Assembly: GCA_025618425.1 (NCBI GenBank)
Contig: CM046832.1
Span: 23,294,359 to 23,358,358, forward strand
DNA length: 64,000 nucleotides
Direction of reading: 5' to 3'
Origin: Heliocidaris tuberculata
Taxonomy: Eukaryota > Echinodermata > Echinoidea > Camarodonta > Echinometridae
In this document: piece by piece, positions 11,601-50,739 of the stretch
How positions within the stretch are numbered: position 1 is the stretch's first letter
Layout: every line of letters begins with the position of its first letter
Position numbers and translations under genes: made by a program
Notes under the pieces: generated by a model
Seen by the model: only the letters and a program-made list of their open reading frames with translations
Databases searched by the model: none
Told to the model about the DNA's origin: nothing

Positions 11601-14571
11601 CGGCGTCTAGCTGCATTAGCTACCGCAGCATTTTCTGCTGCAAGTGAGAAACTCGAGAGAAATTAAATCTAAACTTACTGTTCCTATCAGTACTATCCAT
11701 TTCTGTGAAGTTTCTTACCGGTCTCTTTCCAGATAGATTTGATAAATATGATGTTCGATATCCCGTAGTAAAAGACCCAGAGAATCCACATTATTAACTA
11801 GGATGAGTTCTAAATCAACAATCACAATGCAAAAGTAAGGCTTCACGGCTAATCTGAGCCGATGCCCGAAATTTGGCCGTTAGCCATGTACGCGCTGGGC
11901 CGTCCGATCCGGCGTCTAGCTGCATATTGACTACCGCAGCATTTTCTGCTGCAAGTGAGAAACTCGAGAGAAATTAAATCTAAACTTACTGTTCCTATCA
12001 ATACTATCCATTTCTGTGAAGTTTCTTACCGGTCTCTAGATCAAATAAGGATTGCTTTTAGAATCACCGGACTACTCGGGCAATTTTACGATATTCTAGA
12101 CTAATAAATCAGTAGTTAAAAACATTTTTTTCTTCTTCGTTGAGAATGGTGCTGACGCCATTACCAGTGTTAAGCTATCGATGCGCTTTGTTGGGATATC
12201 GGTATCGGCTCCGAAACGGTGATCTTTACATATACTATACTACAGAGTCAAAACTAGAAAGTCTCACAGAATTTGCAGGGATCAACCAATCATCACCAAA
12301 ATTTAATCGATTCTTTCCTGTCACTATCCAAACAATCCCTGAAAATTTGGTGCAAATCCGTTCACCCGTTCTCTAGTTATCTTGTACACAAACAAACAAA
12401 CAAACAAACAAACAAACAAACAAACAAACATACAAACATACGGAACCCTTTACATAACCCTGCCGATTTCATCGGCGTGGGTAAAAATATTTTAAAATCT
12501 ATGAAACATATTTAGAAGTTTAAATATTAAAATATGAGATGTATGTAGAACTGCACACCAACAGGTATCCACTTGCATTTTGATGGCAGGGCCCTTTAAG
12601 GAAGATAACTTAATCGAATACTGATTATTCTTAAATTGAAATTAAATTTAAATTAAATTGAATTGAATTGAATTGAATTGAACTGTTATTGCGAAACAAA
12701 GATGTATACGATACCTCACTAGCATACTGTCAAAAATCTATTATGCCCCATTGTGCTATTTACGCACAATTATCCAGTTTGGAAAAGAAAAAAGAATTCA
12801 TCGAAAACAAAGCTTTTCTTCAGGTACTTACACTGTACGTCTGAGGATTTTGTTACCTTCCTCCGTCGATGGGCGTATGAAACTTGATCGGTTGAATGTT
12901 ACTCAAAGACTCCATTTTCCCTTGCACTTACAGGTCTGCCGGCTGTACCTGTCGTCATCACTGCGACGATGGATATCGATCTCTATCGGAAGCTACCTCT
13001 CAACGAGATGTGAGTGACTCTCAATTTGTTTTATTTGGCGCCGAAACCCTTCAAAATGACTGCCCTTCCCTCATCCCGCTCTAAAAAAAGTTATATACGT
13101 ATTTTTCTCCCTCTCTTAGAGTAGAGCTTCCAAAGTAATGATCAGTCGATTTTTTTTTCCTCTCGTTGAGAACAAATGATTCCGAAGGGTAGACTTACTA
13201 AATTTGATGCTCACCTTCTACAGGTCATGTTACAAAGGATGCCGCATTTTCAAGGTGTTGAAACATTTCATGTTGTTGCCGTTTAGACAAGGCTTTGGCC
13301 TTCACATTCCATCAAAGATCACCCCCCCCCCCCCTCCATTTTGTTATTACCTGCTGAATCTGCAGCATTCTACGGCGAAACAAAACATTTCCTGATGAAG
13401 GAAGTGTTTTACCTACACCCTCCTCCGATATATCGTGTGTCTTACTATTTTGTTCGCAAATTCTTATCTATATACAGTTCAGAATAATATTCGAAGGACT
13501 CTATGTACTCATTACATCGTACTATGAAGAAATCGGCTACAGCGCAGCCCACGAGACCAACAATGTTGTTCTCATGGACCTTTTCGCAACTTTTGTAAGG
13601 GCTCAATAGACCAACGGCCTATGAGACCGACAGTGTCGGTGTCATGGGCTATCGGTCTCTAGCATTCTAGCCACTTTTCATAGTGGCCGACGACCATCGA
13701 GACCGACATCACAAATCGAAGCCCATCCAATCCGCATATTAAACGTCTGAGGACTAAATACTAAGTATTCCTTTAAGTTTGATTACTTGCAAAGAAAAAA
13801 AATCCTTTTTGTTTGTGAGAATTCGACGTCAATTTATATTGATTTCTCTGTTCCATTCACAGTTGCATGCTGTCCACATCTAATTCCTACTTTTACTACG
13901 GTGGGTACCTCGGCCCATGTTGTGTGCTACTTCTGGCAAACTTCATAGTGTTTTCAATGATCCTCCACACAGTGTGTGCATCCAAGAAGGATCTCCATCA
14001 GCGCAGCACGCGGGTCCGTCGCACACAGATCGGCTGCGCGTTGAGCGTAACGTTCCTCCTAGGAATCACCTGGGTTCTTGGCTTCTTCGCCATCCAGGGC
14101 ACAACCCTTGTCTTCACCTACCTGGTGTGTATCATTAACCCGCTCCAGGGATTCTTTATATTCCTATTCCGATGCGCCCTCTACCCTGAGGCCTTACGAT
14201 CTTGGACTGTCTTCTGCACCAAGCACACGACCAACGTGGAGAAACAGCAGCGCAGTTCATCTTTGGCCATGGGCCACAGAAATACCATCAGCTCGGGGGA
14301 TAAAATGGGGAATGGCAAGAAGTACCGCAGGGACGCTGAGAAACTCATCAGTGGTCGAAGTGGCTCGACGTCGAGTTGCAAGAGGAATTCCCAGTCGGAG
14401 AGCGCCATCACGAAGGCAACGGATATTACGTCGGTACAGTTCTTTGGCGGGTTGAAGCATGAAAGTTTTGTCAATGTGAACTCTAACAATAGCAACCGAA
14501 GAAAGATCACTGACATACGGTTCATCAACATCAAGGTCAAGGATAGCAAAAGTGAAATCAGAACCTACTAG
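8620..14571 (+). CDS. Adhesion-family (class B2) GPCR, 3' part, three exons
   Basis: Spliced exons are 8620-8891, 12934-13009 and 13863-14571 (stop TAG). Phases agree: the first exon opens with one base completing a codon, ends phase 1, and the second ends phase 2. All introns are GT-AG. The joined product covers TM2-TM3 (KILIHLSTSLLALNITFVVD, FLWMGMEAVNMY), TM4 (GAIMAWGLPAVPVVIT), an extracellular loop with Cys in NEICMLS, TM5 (YLGPCCVLLLANFIVFSMIL), TM6 (FLLGITWVLGFFA) and TM7 (NPLQGFFIFLFRC). WMGMEA, GITWVLGFFA and the LQGFFIF motif are diagnostic of adhesion GPCRs, closest in feel to the ADGRG group. A serine- and basic-rich tail of about 130 residues ends SEIRTY. The GPS/GAIN region and TM1 must lie upstream, outside the window or in unrecognised small exons. 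It is a plasma-membrane receptor; the ligand is unknown. Confidence 0.88.
8994..9650. mobile_element. hAT-type non-autonomous element
   Basis: It begins CAGGGGCGTCGCTAG and ends CTAGCGACGCCCCTG, a perfect inverted pair. The 8-bp flanks are GATGACGT (8986-8993) and GATGAAGT (9651-9658), 7 of 8 identical. The interior includes mirror poly-G/poly-C blocks next to the ends, a purine-rich stretch (about 9080-9230) and a CTCGCTCGCTTCGCTCGC cluster. There is no transposase. It lies in the GPCR intron after exon 8620-8891. Confidence 0.88.
10837..12482 (+). mobile_element. Retroposon nested in the TTAA MITE
   Basis: This 1.65 kb segment interrupts the right arm of the surrounding MITE. It starts CTAGAGGGGCCGTCAAAGGC. 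It ends with a tail-like block: GTGCAAATCCGTTCACCCG, CTAGTTATCTTGTACAC, a (CAAA)n run at about 12390-12430, then GCCGATTTCATCGGCGTGGG. CCCACGCC near the start and GGCGTGGG near the end are inverted. The phrase ATACTATACTA followed by GTCAAAACT occurs near both ends (about 10897 and 12231). There is no reverse transcriptase or transposase frame, so it is non-autonomous. The class is uncertain: SINE-like by its 3' end, though it is long for a SINE. Confidence 0.55.
11419..12037. repeat. Tandem duplication, two 312-bp copies
   Basis: AGATAGATTTGATAAATATG begins at 11419 and again at 11731, and the copies stay nearly identical through GTTTCTTACCGGTCTCT. Differences are single bases and a few small gaps, so the duplication is recent. 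It lies inside the nested retroposon. Confidence 0.9.
13010..13862 (+). other. Last intron of the GPCR gene
   Basis: The intron starts GTGAGT and ends TTCACAG. It contains a poly-C run at about 13321-13334 and a region around 13540-13710 with repeated GAGACCGACA/GAGACCAACA phrases. No other coding exon is needed: the phases of the flanking exons join directly and restore the loop cysteine. Confidence 0.7.
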
Positions 14572-15014
14572 TTCATAAAGAAGCTGTGGACAGGCTTTAA
14601 ATCTTGAAGGTGACCTTAAGTTGTGTGTTTGATCAGGGTCGTGTCTTACAAAAATTTGCGATTTATTCGAATCCATCGAAAGTCCTCCAATCAATTGCAA
14701 AGTTACAGTACATCGCCCATCTCTAATATGTACATAGCTTGGATTGATTTTAATCTCAAGTTTATTTGCCATCAATTCGAATCCATGCAACTCTTTATAA
14801 CACAGGGCCCCGATTGACATTATTCAAGTTGTGTATGATATAATTTTTCTTAAATAGAAATATTAACAGGGAAATTCACTCTTCGATATGGGCAGTGAGA
14901 TTATTTTTAGGAAACGGGGGGTACATTAGGCTCTCATAATTATGGTATCATTCATAAATTTGTAAGAGAATCAGAGAAAAGCAACATTTTTTTCTCTCTT
15001 AATGCAATTCTGTG

Positions 15015-15015
<1 letters not shown>

Positions 15016-15064
<49 letters not shown>
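15016..15064. repeat. (TA)n microsatellite
   Basis: A nearly pure TA dinucleotide run of about 49 bases in the intergenic region downstream of the GPCR. Confidence 0.95.
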
Positions 15065-15069
<5 letters not shown>

Positions 15070-15368
15070 CTTCTGAAACGTGCTTTCAAGGATGCGATCA
15101 TATGAAATCAGAGGACTCGGGTTGACATAAGGCTGCTAGCCTTCGAAAGGGGAAATTTCTTTGTCTTAAGCCTTTGACACACTGGCGATTTTAATACTTT
15201 AATGGAGCGTTTCAACTATTTTTCAAATAACGCAGGAAAATAAATGAATAGTGTAATTTGAAGCTTGTGGTGCAGAAATATATGTACATTCATATAATGT
15301 TTCAACAGCTCAGTCTCGTTCATCATCTGAAATAGACACTACACAAAATAAAACAAAATACTTGGAAC

Positions 15369-15526
15369 CAGGGGCGGATCCAGGATTTTGTAAAAGAGGG
15401 GGCCAGAGCCGGAAAAGTACACAATTAAGGGTGCGATTTTTTTTTTATTGTGTACTTAAGGTATGCCAGTTGGGTTTCAAAAGAGGGGGCACGGGCCGGT
15501 TTTCTCCCTATGTAGATCCGCCACTG
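15369..15526. mobile_element. hAT-type MITE, 158 bp
   Basis: It begins CAGGGGCGGATCCAGGATTT and ends TAGATCCGCCACTG. The flanking 8-mers are CTTGGAAC (15361-15368) and CTTGGGAC (15527-15534), 7 of 8 identical. The interior has G-rich blocks typical of this family. Copies with the same termini occur at 43928 and, degenerate, at 55422. Confidence 0.85.
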
Positions 15527-15695
15527 CTTGGGACTAAAAGTAATAATCACTGCTCTACGATTATTTTATCTTTGAATGAGGCAATTATTGTATTCACGTT
15601 CAATGAGGAGGAACGTGGATTTGAATAAAATGCTGTCATTATTGGAAAACTGTACGTTCTAACGCAGCACCTAATGATATAAAATTAATGTCTGC

Positions 15696-15985
15696 AATGA
15701 ATATGACATTACCTCGTTGCCTTTCAAGCGAATATTTGCTGCATGCAACCAACATCTATAATTTTGTCGTAGTGATTTTTCTTGATATCGTTCGAATTTC
15801 GTTTATGTAGAATAAGCACTTCACTTTAACGACCAATGAATATGACATTACCTAGTTGCCTTTCAAGCGAATGATTGATGCATGCAACCAACACCTATAA
15901 TTTTGTCGAAGTGATTTTTGTTTCTTTTCTTTCTTTTTTTTGGTAGCGTTCGAATTTCGTTTATAAAGAATAAACACTTCACTGG
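15696..15985. repeat. Tandem duplication, two copies of about 139 bp
   Basis: AATGAATATGACATTACCT starts at 15696 and again at 15835. Each copy continues with GTTGCCTTTCAAGCGAAT, GCATGCAACCAACA, CTATAATTTTGTCG and TTCGAATTTCGTTTAT. The second copy carries a small T-rich insertion. No coding function is seen. Confidence 0.85.
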
Positions 15986-16245
15986 AATTACGAAGGGCGT
16001 ACTTTATAGCCCTAACGTGGCACCAATGTCCTTTGGCAAGATTTTAACATACTTTTGCTTCTCTCGACCCAGGATTATTTTTTTCCATTTAACAGTAATT
16101 TGTTGTAGTCCATCAGTTGTAATAATTGTAATAATCTATGATAAAGATAACATTTAAAACAAAAAATCTTTTTTTTTCTGTACGTTTATAACAAGAAGTG
16201 GTTCTTGTCGTGCATGACATATAATGTAAATTTGAATAAGATCAA

Positions 16246-16283
<38 letters not shown>

Positions 16284-16289
<6 letters not shown>

Positions 16290-16523
16290 GTGAGAAATTA
16301 AAATGAGAGAATAATGGTTGCGTAGCTTAAATCAGTGTTCCCCAGAGCTGTCCTCCGTTTTTGAAATTTTTGCAAAGGTTGAAAAAATGTCTCCGCCGGG
16401 AATCGAACAGCGGAGACATTTTTTCAACGTTTGCAAAAATTTCAAAAACGGAGGACAGCTCTAGGGAACATTGATTTAAGCTACGCAACCATTATTCTCT
16501 CATTTTCATTTTTCACAATTATA
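16284..16523. mobile_element. Perfect-looking palindromic element between TA runs
   Basis: The sequence from ATAATTGTGAGAAATTAAAA to the centre near 16404 is repeated in reverse up to about 16523 with only a few mismatches (AGTGTTCCCCAG versus AATGTTCCCTAG in the other arm). Each arm is about 115 bp. The loop is short, CGGGAATCGAACAG. (TA)n runs lie on both sides (about 16249-16286 and 16576-16610). It looks like a foldback MITE inserted in a TA microsatellite, or a hairpin MITE with TA target preference. Confidence 0.75.
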
Positions 16524-16572
16524 ATCCTTTCCACGAGAGTTGTCAAAGCTATTGTATATGTTATTTCCTTAC

Positions 16573-16619
<47 letters not shown>

Positions 16620-17280
16620 TACACACACGCATATCTTATTCATTGCATCACGCATTTTCACGTCTTTCTAAACATTTTTACAGTTTTACATGTCTTACTG
16701 AGCGAAAGATATGTAAGTTTTCTTAAAAACAAATGAGATATTTACTATAACAGCCTGCTATTGTATATAAATTATGATTGTGTATATAATGGTGAAATTA
16801 TATATAGTACAAGGTGTATAGATACATTGTAATGATCGTGATGTATAATCACACTGTGTTTGTCTTGGAGCCACCTATATACAGCACATGCCTTGCCACA
16901 ATGTACAGCTTTTTATAAATCAATGATGCAATGCGACAAGCATATTTTATATTTTGGCTATCAGTCTTTTGAACCGTATAGGCGATGTATACATGGAATT
17001 TGTTGGGGGTTTTGTTTTTGCTATGGATGCACTTGTCCAATTTGTGAATTTGTATGTCAGCGCGGATCTTTCCATTATGAAAGTATAATGTTAGTTAAAA
17101 TGATTGGCACTTCGCTGTGGATTGATTGACCCGTCGCCCTATTTTGTATATAATTAGCATGAAGACAAGGGATATTTATATGTTACGTTGTATATGACAC
17201 ATAATTATATTCAGGCAAATTGCTATCGTTCTTTTTTTATTAGTTTACTTCTTTTGATTACTAACTTTTGTCTGCTTTGA
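16524..17280. other. Intergenic DNA without a recognisable gene
   Basis: This contains a (TA)n/(CA)n run at about 16576-16630 and otherwise AT-rich unique-looking sequence. The open frames are short and show no family similarity. Confidence 0.5.
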
Positions 17281-17530
17281 GTGGAATGAGTTGATTGACT
17301 GATAGATTAGTTGATGAATATATTCTTTGGTTATCAGTTGATTGATAAATCCTCAGCTGGATCAGTTGATTAATTGCGTGATTTATTACTTTCTTAATTG
17401 ATTACTTGCTCGTTTGACTGATTGACTGATTGACCGATTGGGTGGATGATCTCTTGAATGATTGCTTGATTATAATTGATTGATTGGCTGACTGATTTAT
17501 TAATCGAGTGAGTGGTTGATTCATTGATTT
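17281..17530. repeat. Degenerate ATTG/ACTG tetranucleotide array
   Basis: About 250 bp dominated by GATTGATTGACTGATTG-type phrases with many substitutions, an old eroded tetranucleotide microsatellite. Confidence 0.75.
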
Positions 17531-17872
17531 ATATACTGGCATTAGTTAACCATTTTTCATTTTAAAAAATAATGACAGATATAACACGGATGACATCATT
17601 TCAAGCAATTTAATTGCAAATTAAACTATGGAATGCGTCAGACATTTTGTAGAAACATGACAGAAATACAATACTAAGGCAAGATGGTGCTATTTAATAA
17701 ACACCCTGCATTCATAAAGTCTGACAAACACACTAAAACAAATTACTCACAGCATTTTCACAAAATGCATTGAAATTAAAATACGTTCCAAATTCACAGG
17801 GGAGTGTTTCAACACTGTTTTGAAAATTTAAAGGTAAACTAGATGAATTCTCGACCGCGCGCAGTCGAAATT

Positions 17873-18956
17873 TATGCCTCCGCCGTTGCCAGATCAGAAA
17901 TATTTCGCACATTCATGTTGTTTTTTTTTTATTTTGTTTGAAAATTTTAATAAAATATTTCATCACTCGTTAAAACTGATATGCCAAGTGGTTCATGGGT
18001 TAAAGATCACAAGCAGAGTTGCCATATGGCTAAATTCCCTAATCTAATCAGATCACTGTCACCCTAGTATGCATACATGTACTAAGTGTGAAGTTAAAAT
18101 GTCAAACTGTGCTCAAGTTATTGCAAGAACAGTCTATTTTATCCTCTGTGACCTTTGACCTTTGAGCCCATGACCCCCAAATCTAATCAAATCACTGTCA
18201 CCCAATTATATACATGTGTGCCAAGTTTGAAGTTGATCCATTAAATCGTTCTTGAGTTACTGTGAGAACCATCTATTTCCAGGTATATAATGACCTCTGT
18301 GACCTTTGACCTTTGACCTCGTGACCCCAAAATCAACTCAGATCATCATCACTCCCTTATGCATACGTGAGCCAAGTTTGAAATTGATTCGCCAAACGGT
18401 TCCTAAGTTATAACTAGAACAATCTATTTTCATATATATAATGACCTCTGTGACCTTTGACTTCGTGACCCCAAAATCTAACCAGATAATCATCTCTCCC
18501 ATATGCATGCATGAGCCAAGTTTGAAGTTGATTCGCCAAATGGTTCTTAAGTTATCGTGAGCCTCAAGCCATTTTCATATACGCAATGACCTCTGTGAAC
18601 TTTGACCTTTGACCTCATAACCCAAAGTGTAATCAGACTATTGTTCCATCCATATGCATACATGAGCAAAGTCTGAAGTTGATACGCCAAATGGTTCTTC
18701 AGTTATCTCGAGAACAAGCCATTTTCATTTATACCTGACCCCTATGACCTTTGACCTTTGACCTTGTCACCCCAAAATCTAACCAGATCATTGTCCTTCC
18801 CATATGTATACATGAGCCAAGTTTGAAGTAGATCTGCCAAATGGTTCTTAGGTTATCGTGAGAACGAAAACGGGACGGACGGACGGACCGACCGACCGAC
18901 CGACAACCCGAAAACATAATGCCTCCGGCACCCACCTTCGGTGGGCGGAGGCATAA
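17873..18956. mobile_element. Retroposon-like repeat with tandem nuclear-receptor-type half sites
   Basis: TTATGCCTCCGCC begins the element and GGCGGAGGCATAA ends it in inverted form. Between about 18050 and 18850 there are roughly five tandem units of about 150 bp. Each carries GACCTCTGTGACCTTTGACC, then a phrase like CCCCAAAATCTAA, CATGAGCCAAGTTTGAAGTT and CCAAATGGTTCTTAAGTTAT. It finishes with a GGAC/CCGA run (about 18870-18905) and a short hairpin CACCCACCTTCGGTGGG. No protein is encoded. It is a non-autonomous interspersed repeat of unknown class. Confidence 0.7.
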
Positions 18957-19826
18957 AAATCTCACCTGAAAGTTCCATTGAGGTTAATGCATATAGTACG
19001 GGTTCGATACTAAGTTTCAGTCTGTTGAAAGTTCCTCTATGCCTTTTGAAAATTCTTTCCGGCAGAGTCAATAATATTTTCCAGGGTTTGAATAGAAGTA
19101 TACAAATTTCGGTCGTTGTAAAGAAGTACGCAAGCTATCATTTGTATTCATAAAAATAATTCTTCAAAAAGTATATTCCTTTTTTTTTTAATGAAACAAA
19201 CAATTGTACGATACTGGAATCAATTAAAGCATTACACATACTCATACCGACAATACATTGATATAGCACATCACTGGTCCAACTCATTATTACTTGCTTA
19301 AAATGACATTGCACACGACAATAACATCATTCTTTTACAGACACCTTATTTTCTGCAAATAGTACAATCACACAAAGAAAATTTTAAAAAAATTAAAATT
19401 TAGATCACTTTCTACAATCCCATATGATCACAGTTTTAGCGGATATTATCATCAGCAAATATACTACACATAATGTACATCAGCAGACTTCCTAGAAGAT
19501 TCTGAAATACCTTGGTTTTCACGAAATCACATATTCCGTACGACTACATTGGCTATAGCATAACCTCCAACAAACAAAAAACACCAAGAATTTTCATTTT
19601 GCTTTGAAAGTTTGCACAAACCGAAAATAACACAGCATAGTACTTGCACAAAACCAAGAAGAGAGAGAGAGAGAAAGATAAGACACACTTCTTGAAAGAC
19701 GAAACGCAAAAAAAAATAAATAAATAAAATAAAGTTTATGAACTCACACATGTTCACTCATCCTGAAACAAATAAAAAAAATATTCACATAGGCCTCGTT
19801 AAATATACGAGATAATAATGGGTAGC
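18957..19826. other. Intergenic DNA, nothing recognised
   Basis: AT-rich sequence between two repeats. I found no exon-like segment or RNA gene. Confidence 0.45.
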
Positions 19827-20118
19827 CAGGGGCGGAGCCAGGGTATTTTGATAGGAGGGGCAAGACGACCTAAAGATGACGTCATATTTTTTCTCCATTA
19901 AATAACAGGGGTAATATAGAGTTATATGTTTAAGACCTCTCTTTTTAATACTCCTCTTTCTTCTTTCTTCCCTTTTCTTCCCTTTTCTTCTTTCTTCCCT
20001 TTTCTTCCCTTTTCTTCCTCCTTTCTTCTTTTTTCTTTTTTTTTTTTTTTTTCACTACTTGAAAAATCATAGGGGGCGGTCGCCCCCTCTGCCCCCCCCC
20101 CCTGTAGCGCCGCCCCTG
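19827..20118. mobile_element. hAT-type MITE, 292 bp
   Basis: It begins CAGGGGCGGAGCCAGGG and ends GTAGCGCCGCCCCTG. A perfect 8-bp duplication, TGGGTAGC, flanks it (19819-19826 and 20119-20126). The interior has a C/T-rich tract of CTTCCCTTTT repeats (about 19960-20050) and a poly-C block. No transposase is present. Confidence 0.92.
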
Positions 20119-20644
20119 TGGGTAGCAATCAACGAACAAGATAACCAATAGAGGTTAATAAAACGAACGTAAATTATTAATAACTACAAAATTTCAGCTT
20201 TTGTGTATCACTTTTATATCACTACCCGAAAGAAAGTAGGTCTATATTATATTAGGTTGCGTATAAAGAAGTGAAATTTCAACAGCGGTTTATGCCGGCG
20301 CTCCGGCGTTGAACAGTTCAGATGCACTCATGAGCTGTCTATACACAGATAAGAGTGATAACCAATATTTACAGTTTTGAAACAGTTTTTACAAGATAAG
20401 CTTATTTTAAACGTTATCATAAATACTGTACAATCAGCTGTTTTGTCTAAAAGAATTATAAAGATTACATCAACTTGAAGTGGCTTCGTAGTTTAAAAGA
20501 TAATTGTCAAAATACAAATGAAGTTGAATAGTATGAAATATATAAATACTATGTACCCGAACCATTTCAGCTGTATGATTGTAAGAAAATATAACGTTGA
20601 TTATGACCCGTTGATTGTTAGAATACAGAGTCGTCAGATCTGTA

Positions 20645-20650
20645 TTTATT
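20645..20650 (-). promoter_or_regulatory. Candidate polyadenylation signal AATAAA
   Basis: On the minus strand AATAAA lies about 135 bp past the stop codon of the 32-exon gene. The position is plausible for its 3' end, but other AT-rich signals may be used. Confidence 0.4.
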
Positions 20651-20785
20651 TGATTCATGTCTCCACGAAAAATTCCGATCAAATTTAGCCCTTCTTGGAT
20701 ATAATGATAATATACGTTTGGAAGATTTTTAGGACTCCTAACACCCATTGTATTATTTGAATATATTTCCCCTGTATCATGACGT

Positions 20786-48076
<27,291 letters not shown>

Positions 48077-50739
48077 TGCGGCAGGGATCTAATCCGTCAC
48101 ACCGGGAAAATAATAATTTGCAATGCTCCTCATGTTTTCATTACCGGTTAGCAACGTGTTGTAGTATTTAAGTATACATGATTTATAAGTAATATTCATA
48201 TGAATCGTCTGATGGAAATCGTAAATGTGTGCTCCAAGAAAGAGAGTTTCTTTAACTAGTTTAAGCTAAGATACGAATTATTCACTTCATATTTCACATT
48301 ATGATGAGCAGGCTCCACGTATATAAATCCGGAATCAAAGTAGAATAAGTGTAGACGATCCTCTTTCTATCTCTTTTGAGTCATATGGACCTGGTACATC
48401 ACAAATTATTGAAAATCGTTGAGGCCGCGTTCAGAAGCTTCTGTGAGATATTAAGAGAAATTAAAATATCTCCAATACTTCCGGCTATGAAAACGTTAAC
48501 GTGTACCGGTACTCAATTTTAAAATTTTCGACTAATGGCCTTGAGTTTTTCATCCAAACTTAACACAGAGTGAAGAAATGCGTACGCCATATGCCTTAAA
48601 CTTGAAAAAATAATATATATGGCAAGATGACATTGCGTGTGGTATACTTGATAAACCGGTTCCCTCCAATGTTGTCCTTCCAGATTTGATTACCGGTTGG
48701 TGTGGTAGTGTTGTGAGTAGCACACATGACACGTTTCTGAGATCGCTGACAATAGCAACGGAGGTTAATGGAGTCACAAATTGTATATAGACCGGCGCAC
48801 CGAGTCAATGAAAGTCGATACCAACGACCATGGGAGGGAGAGGGGGGTAAACTTTACACCCCAGACAAAGATCGATAATATTACCCTTGCTTTCAATAAC
48901 TCTGTCGTTGCATCAACCTTCTCCCGTTTTTTTGTTCTTTCTTCTGTCGTCAGCCTAATCTTTGACCCCTCCCCCTACCAACCTTCAACCCCTTTCCCCT
49001 CTCTCAGTCTTCGTCTCAACTTTTCTTTCTCGTTATTTTCAGAATAATTTCGGCTTCGCACCTCATATCTTTTGCCAGGATGACGTGAAAGAACAGGTGT
49101 AAACTAGCTGAATTCAATTTTCGGAATAATCGTTAAGTCATGAGATATTATTTGTTTAGATATTGACCATAATGACTGAATAATAATGAATTAAGATTCT
49201 ATATTTCTAGATTAATTTTATCTTTTCTTTCTTTTGCGTTCGTAATATTTTCATGGTGTTGATATTTTTGTCATTTTTTGTTTTAAATTTATTCTTACTA
49301 CCATTATTGATCATCAATATTTGTTACGCACAACATAAAATTGAAATGATAATCTTGAATACATTCTGCAGAATATGAAATATGACAAGCTATATAGGGT
49401 ATCATTATAGATAATACCGTTGTGTGAAAAACTCAACGTGTCTTGATAATTTGTTTTTCAAGCCAATATTCATGTCTGAATAAATGAAGTCATCAGCAGT
49501 TGGTTTATACTGCGTATAAGTGAGCTATATTCGAAACTTCATATCATAAGTCTAATCGCATTAATTATTTTCAAAGTGATTATCATGGAACACAGATTTT
49601 CAACGAGCTCATGAAATTAAAAAACATATTATGAAAATAGAAAATATAGACCTACACCGATACTCCTTTCTACGTGTCGCTCTCAGTAAATGATTTTTTA
49701 TTATTACATCGCACGGGGAGTAACGAATAATATTAAAAATGAGTCAGCATTCACGATGATTCACTTAATTACAATAGATGTTTTTATCACGTTATAAATG
49801 ACTTTCAGTACCAGTTCAACGTGTGCAAATTCAAAATATCGAACAACATAATGAGTGTTTACATCTTTCATGGTGTTTTTTTGTTAGCACAGAAAATGAC
49901 TGCAATCCGCTGAGGGCAAAGGGCAGCCCCATACCACGATTCTTGCAAAAGTAGTCTGTCTGTCAGACGTTTACTCTGTTCTCAAACTCAAAATAGTATT
50001 GTAGTGAGTAGGTAAATCAAAGTAAAACATTTTTGCTTTTAACATCATTATCTCATTTTATCTAAACACATTCCCGTAAAAGAATGTTGATTTAAAAACT
50101 TTTGTTAGAAGACTACAACAGTCTACAAAACAATTCCGAAAATACAATTCAATTTTTGCTACAAATTCAACGTGCAAAAAGCAGAAAAGAAAAGGTTTGA
50201 AATCAGTCTGACAACGCAGCAAGAAAACAAACACTGAAATATTGCATTTCAAGAAAAGTGCAGCAATATAAGTATGACGTCATTATTTTGATTTGGAAAT
50301 GTATACTTTATAGGAATTTCTTTAACCACATTCAATGAAGATAACCCCTTTGCTTGAAACATTCATATAAATTCTGTCCAATATTTAAAAAACTGAATAT
50401 TTTCAACCACAAAAAGGAAATACTTTCGAAAATTATAATTGATTAACATTATTATGGTGTATAATGCAAACATGTATTTTTGATTCAGAAGCATTGATTC
50501 ACTCAAGTTGAGGGTGGGGGAGGGGGGGGGGGGGGGACTCCATTATAGCCTGCGCCGGCCACGTGCTCTGATCTGAATCTCGGGTGCTTGCTCCTCATAT
50601 AGGGCCTTCCAGCCTTCCCAGCCCATCTTTTCACACTCGGGTTTTTTCTCCATAGATATGTTTTTGTACTTGGATATTGGGCCAACATTCAAGTTAGGAA
50701 TTCTTAATTTCTTTCATCCAGGAAACACTGCCGTTGCCA
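48077..50739. other. Upstream region of the 32-exon gene, no gene seen
   Basis: It must contain the 5' untranslated region and promoter of the minus-strand gene, but no TATA box or CpG-rich segment stands out. A poly-G run lies at about 50520-50535. I found no other exon or repeat with clear ends. Confidence 0.5.

Larger units (their letters stand above)
10324..12595. mobile_element. TTAA-flanked foldback MITE, split by a later insertion
   Basis: The ends are AGGGCCCCTGCCATCAAAAT on the left and, on the opposite strand from the right, AGGGCCCTGCCATCAAAATG. TTAA lies immediately outside both (10320-10323 and 12596-12599), the piggyBac-type target duplication. Each arm runs well over 100 bp (AGTGGATACCTGTTG, CATAGATTTTTAAATATT). 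The inner arm from TTGAAATAATG through AGCCCCACCCAC is matched in reverse at 10798-10836. At 10837 the right arm stops and resumes at about 12483, so a younger element has landed in it. The original element would be about 630 bp. It lies within the GPCR intron before the TM4 exon. Confidence 0.78.

Noticed and set aside
13217..13254. Candidate GPCR exon between AG at 13216 and GT at 13255
   Set aside because: Exons 12934-13009 and 13863-14571 join directly in phase and restore the expected loop cysteine; this piece has no family similarity.
14257..14820. 187-codon minus-strand frame over the GPCR last exon
   Set aside because: It is the antisense shadow of the receptor C-terminal tail; no recognisable domain.
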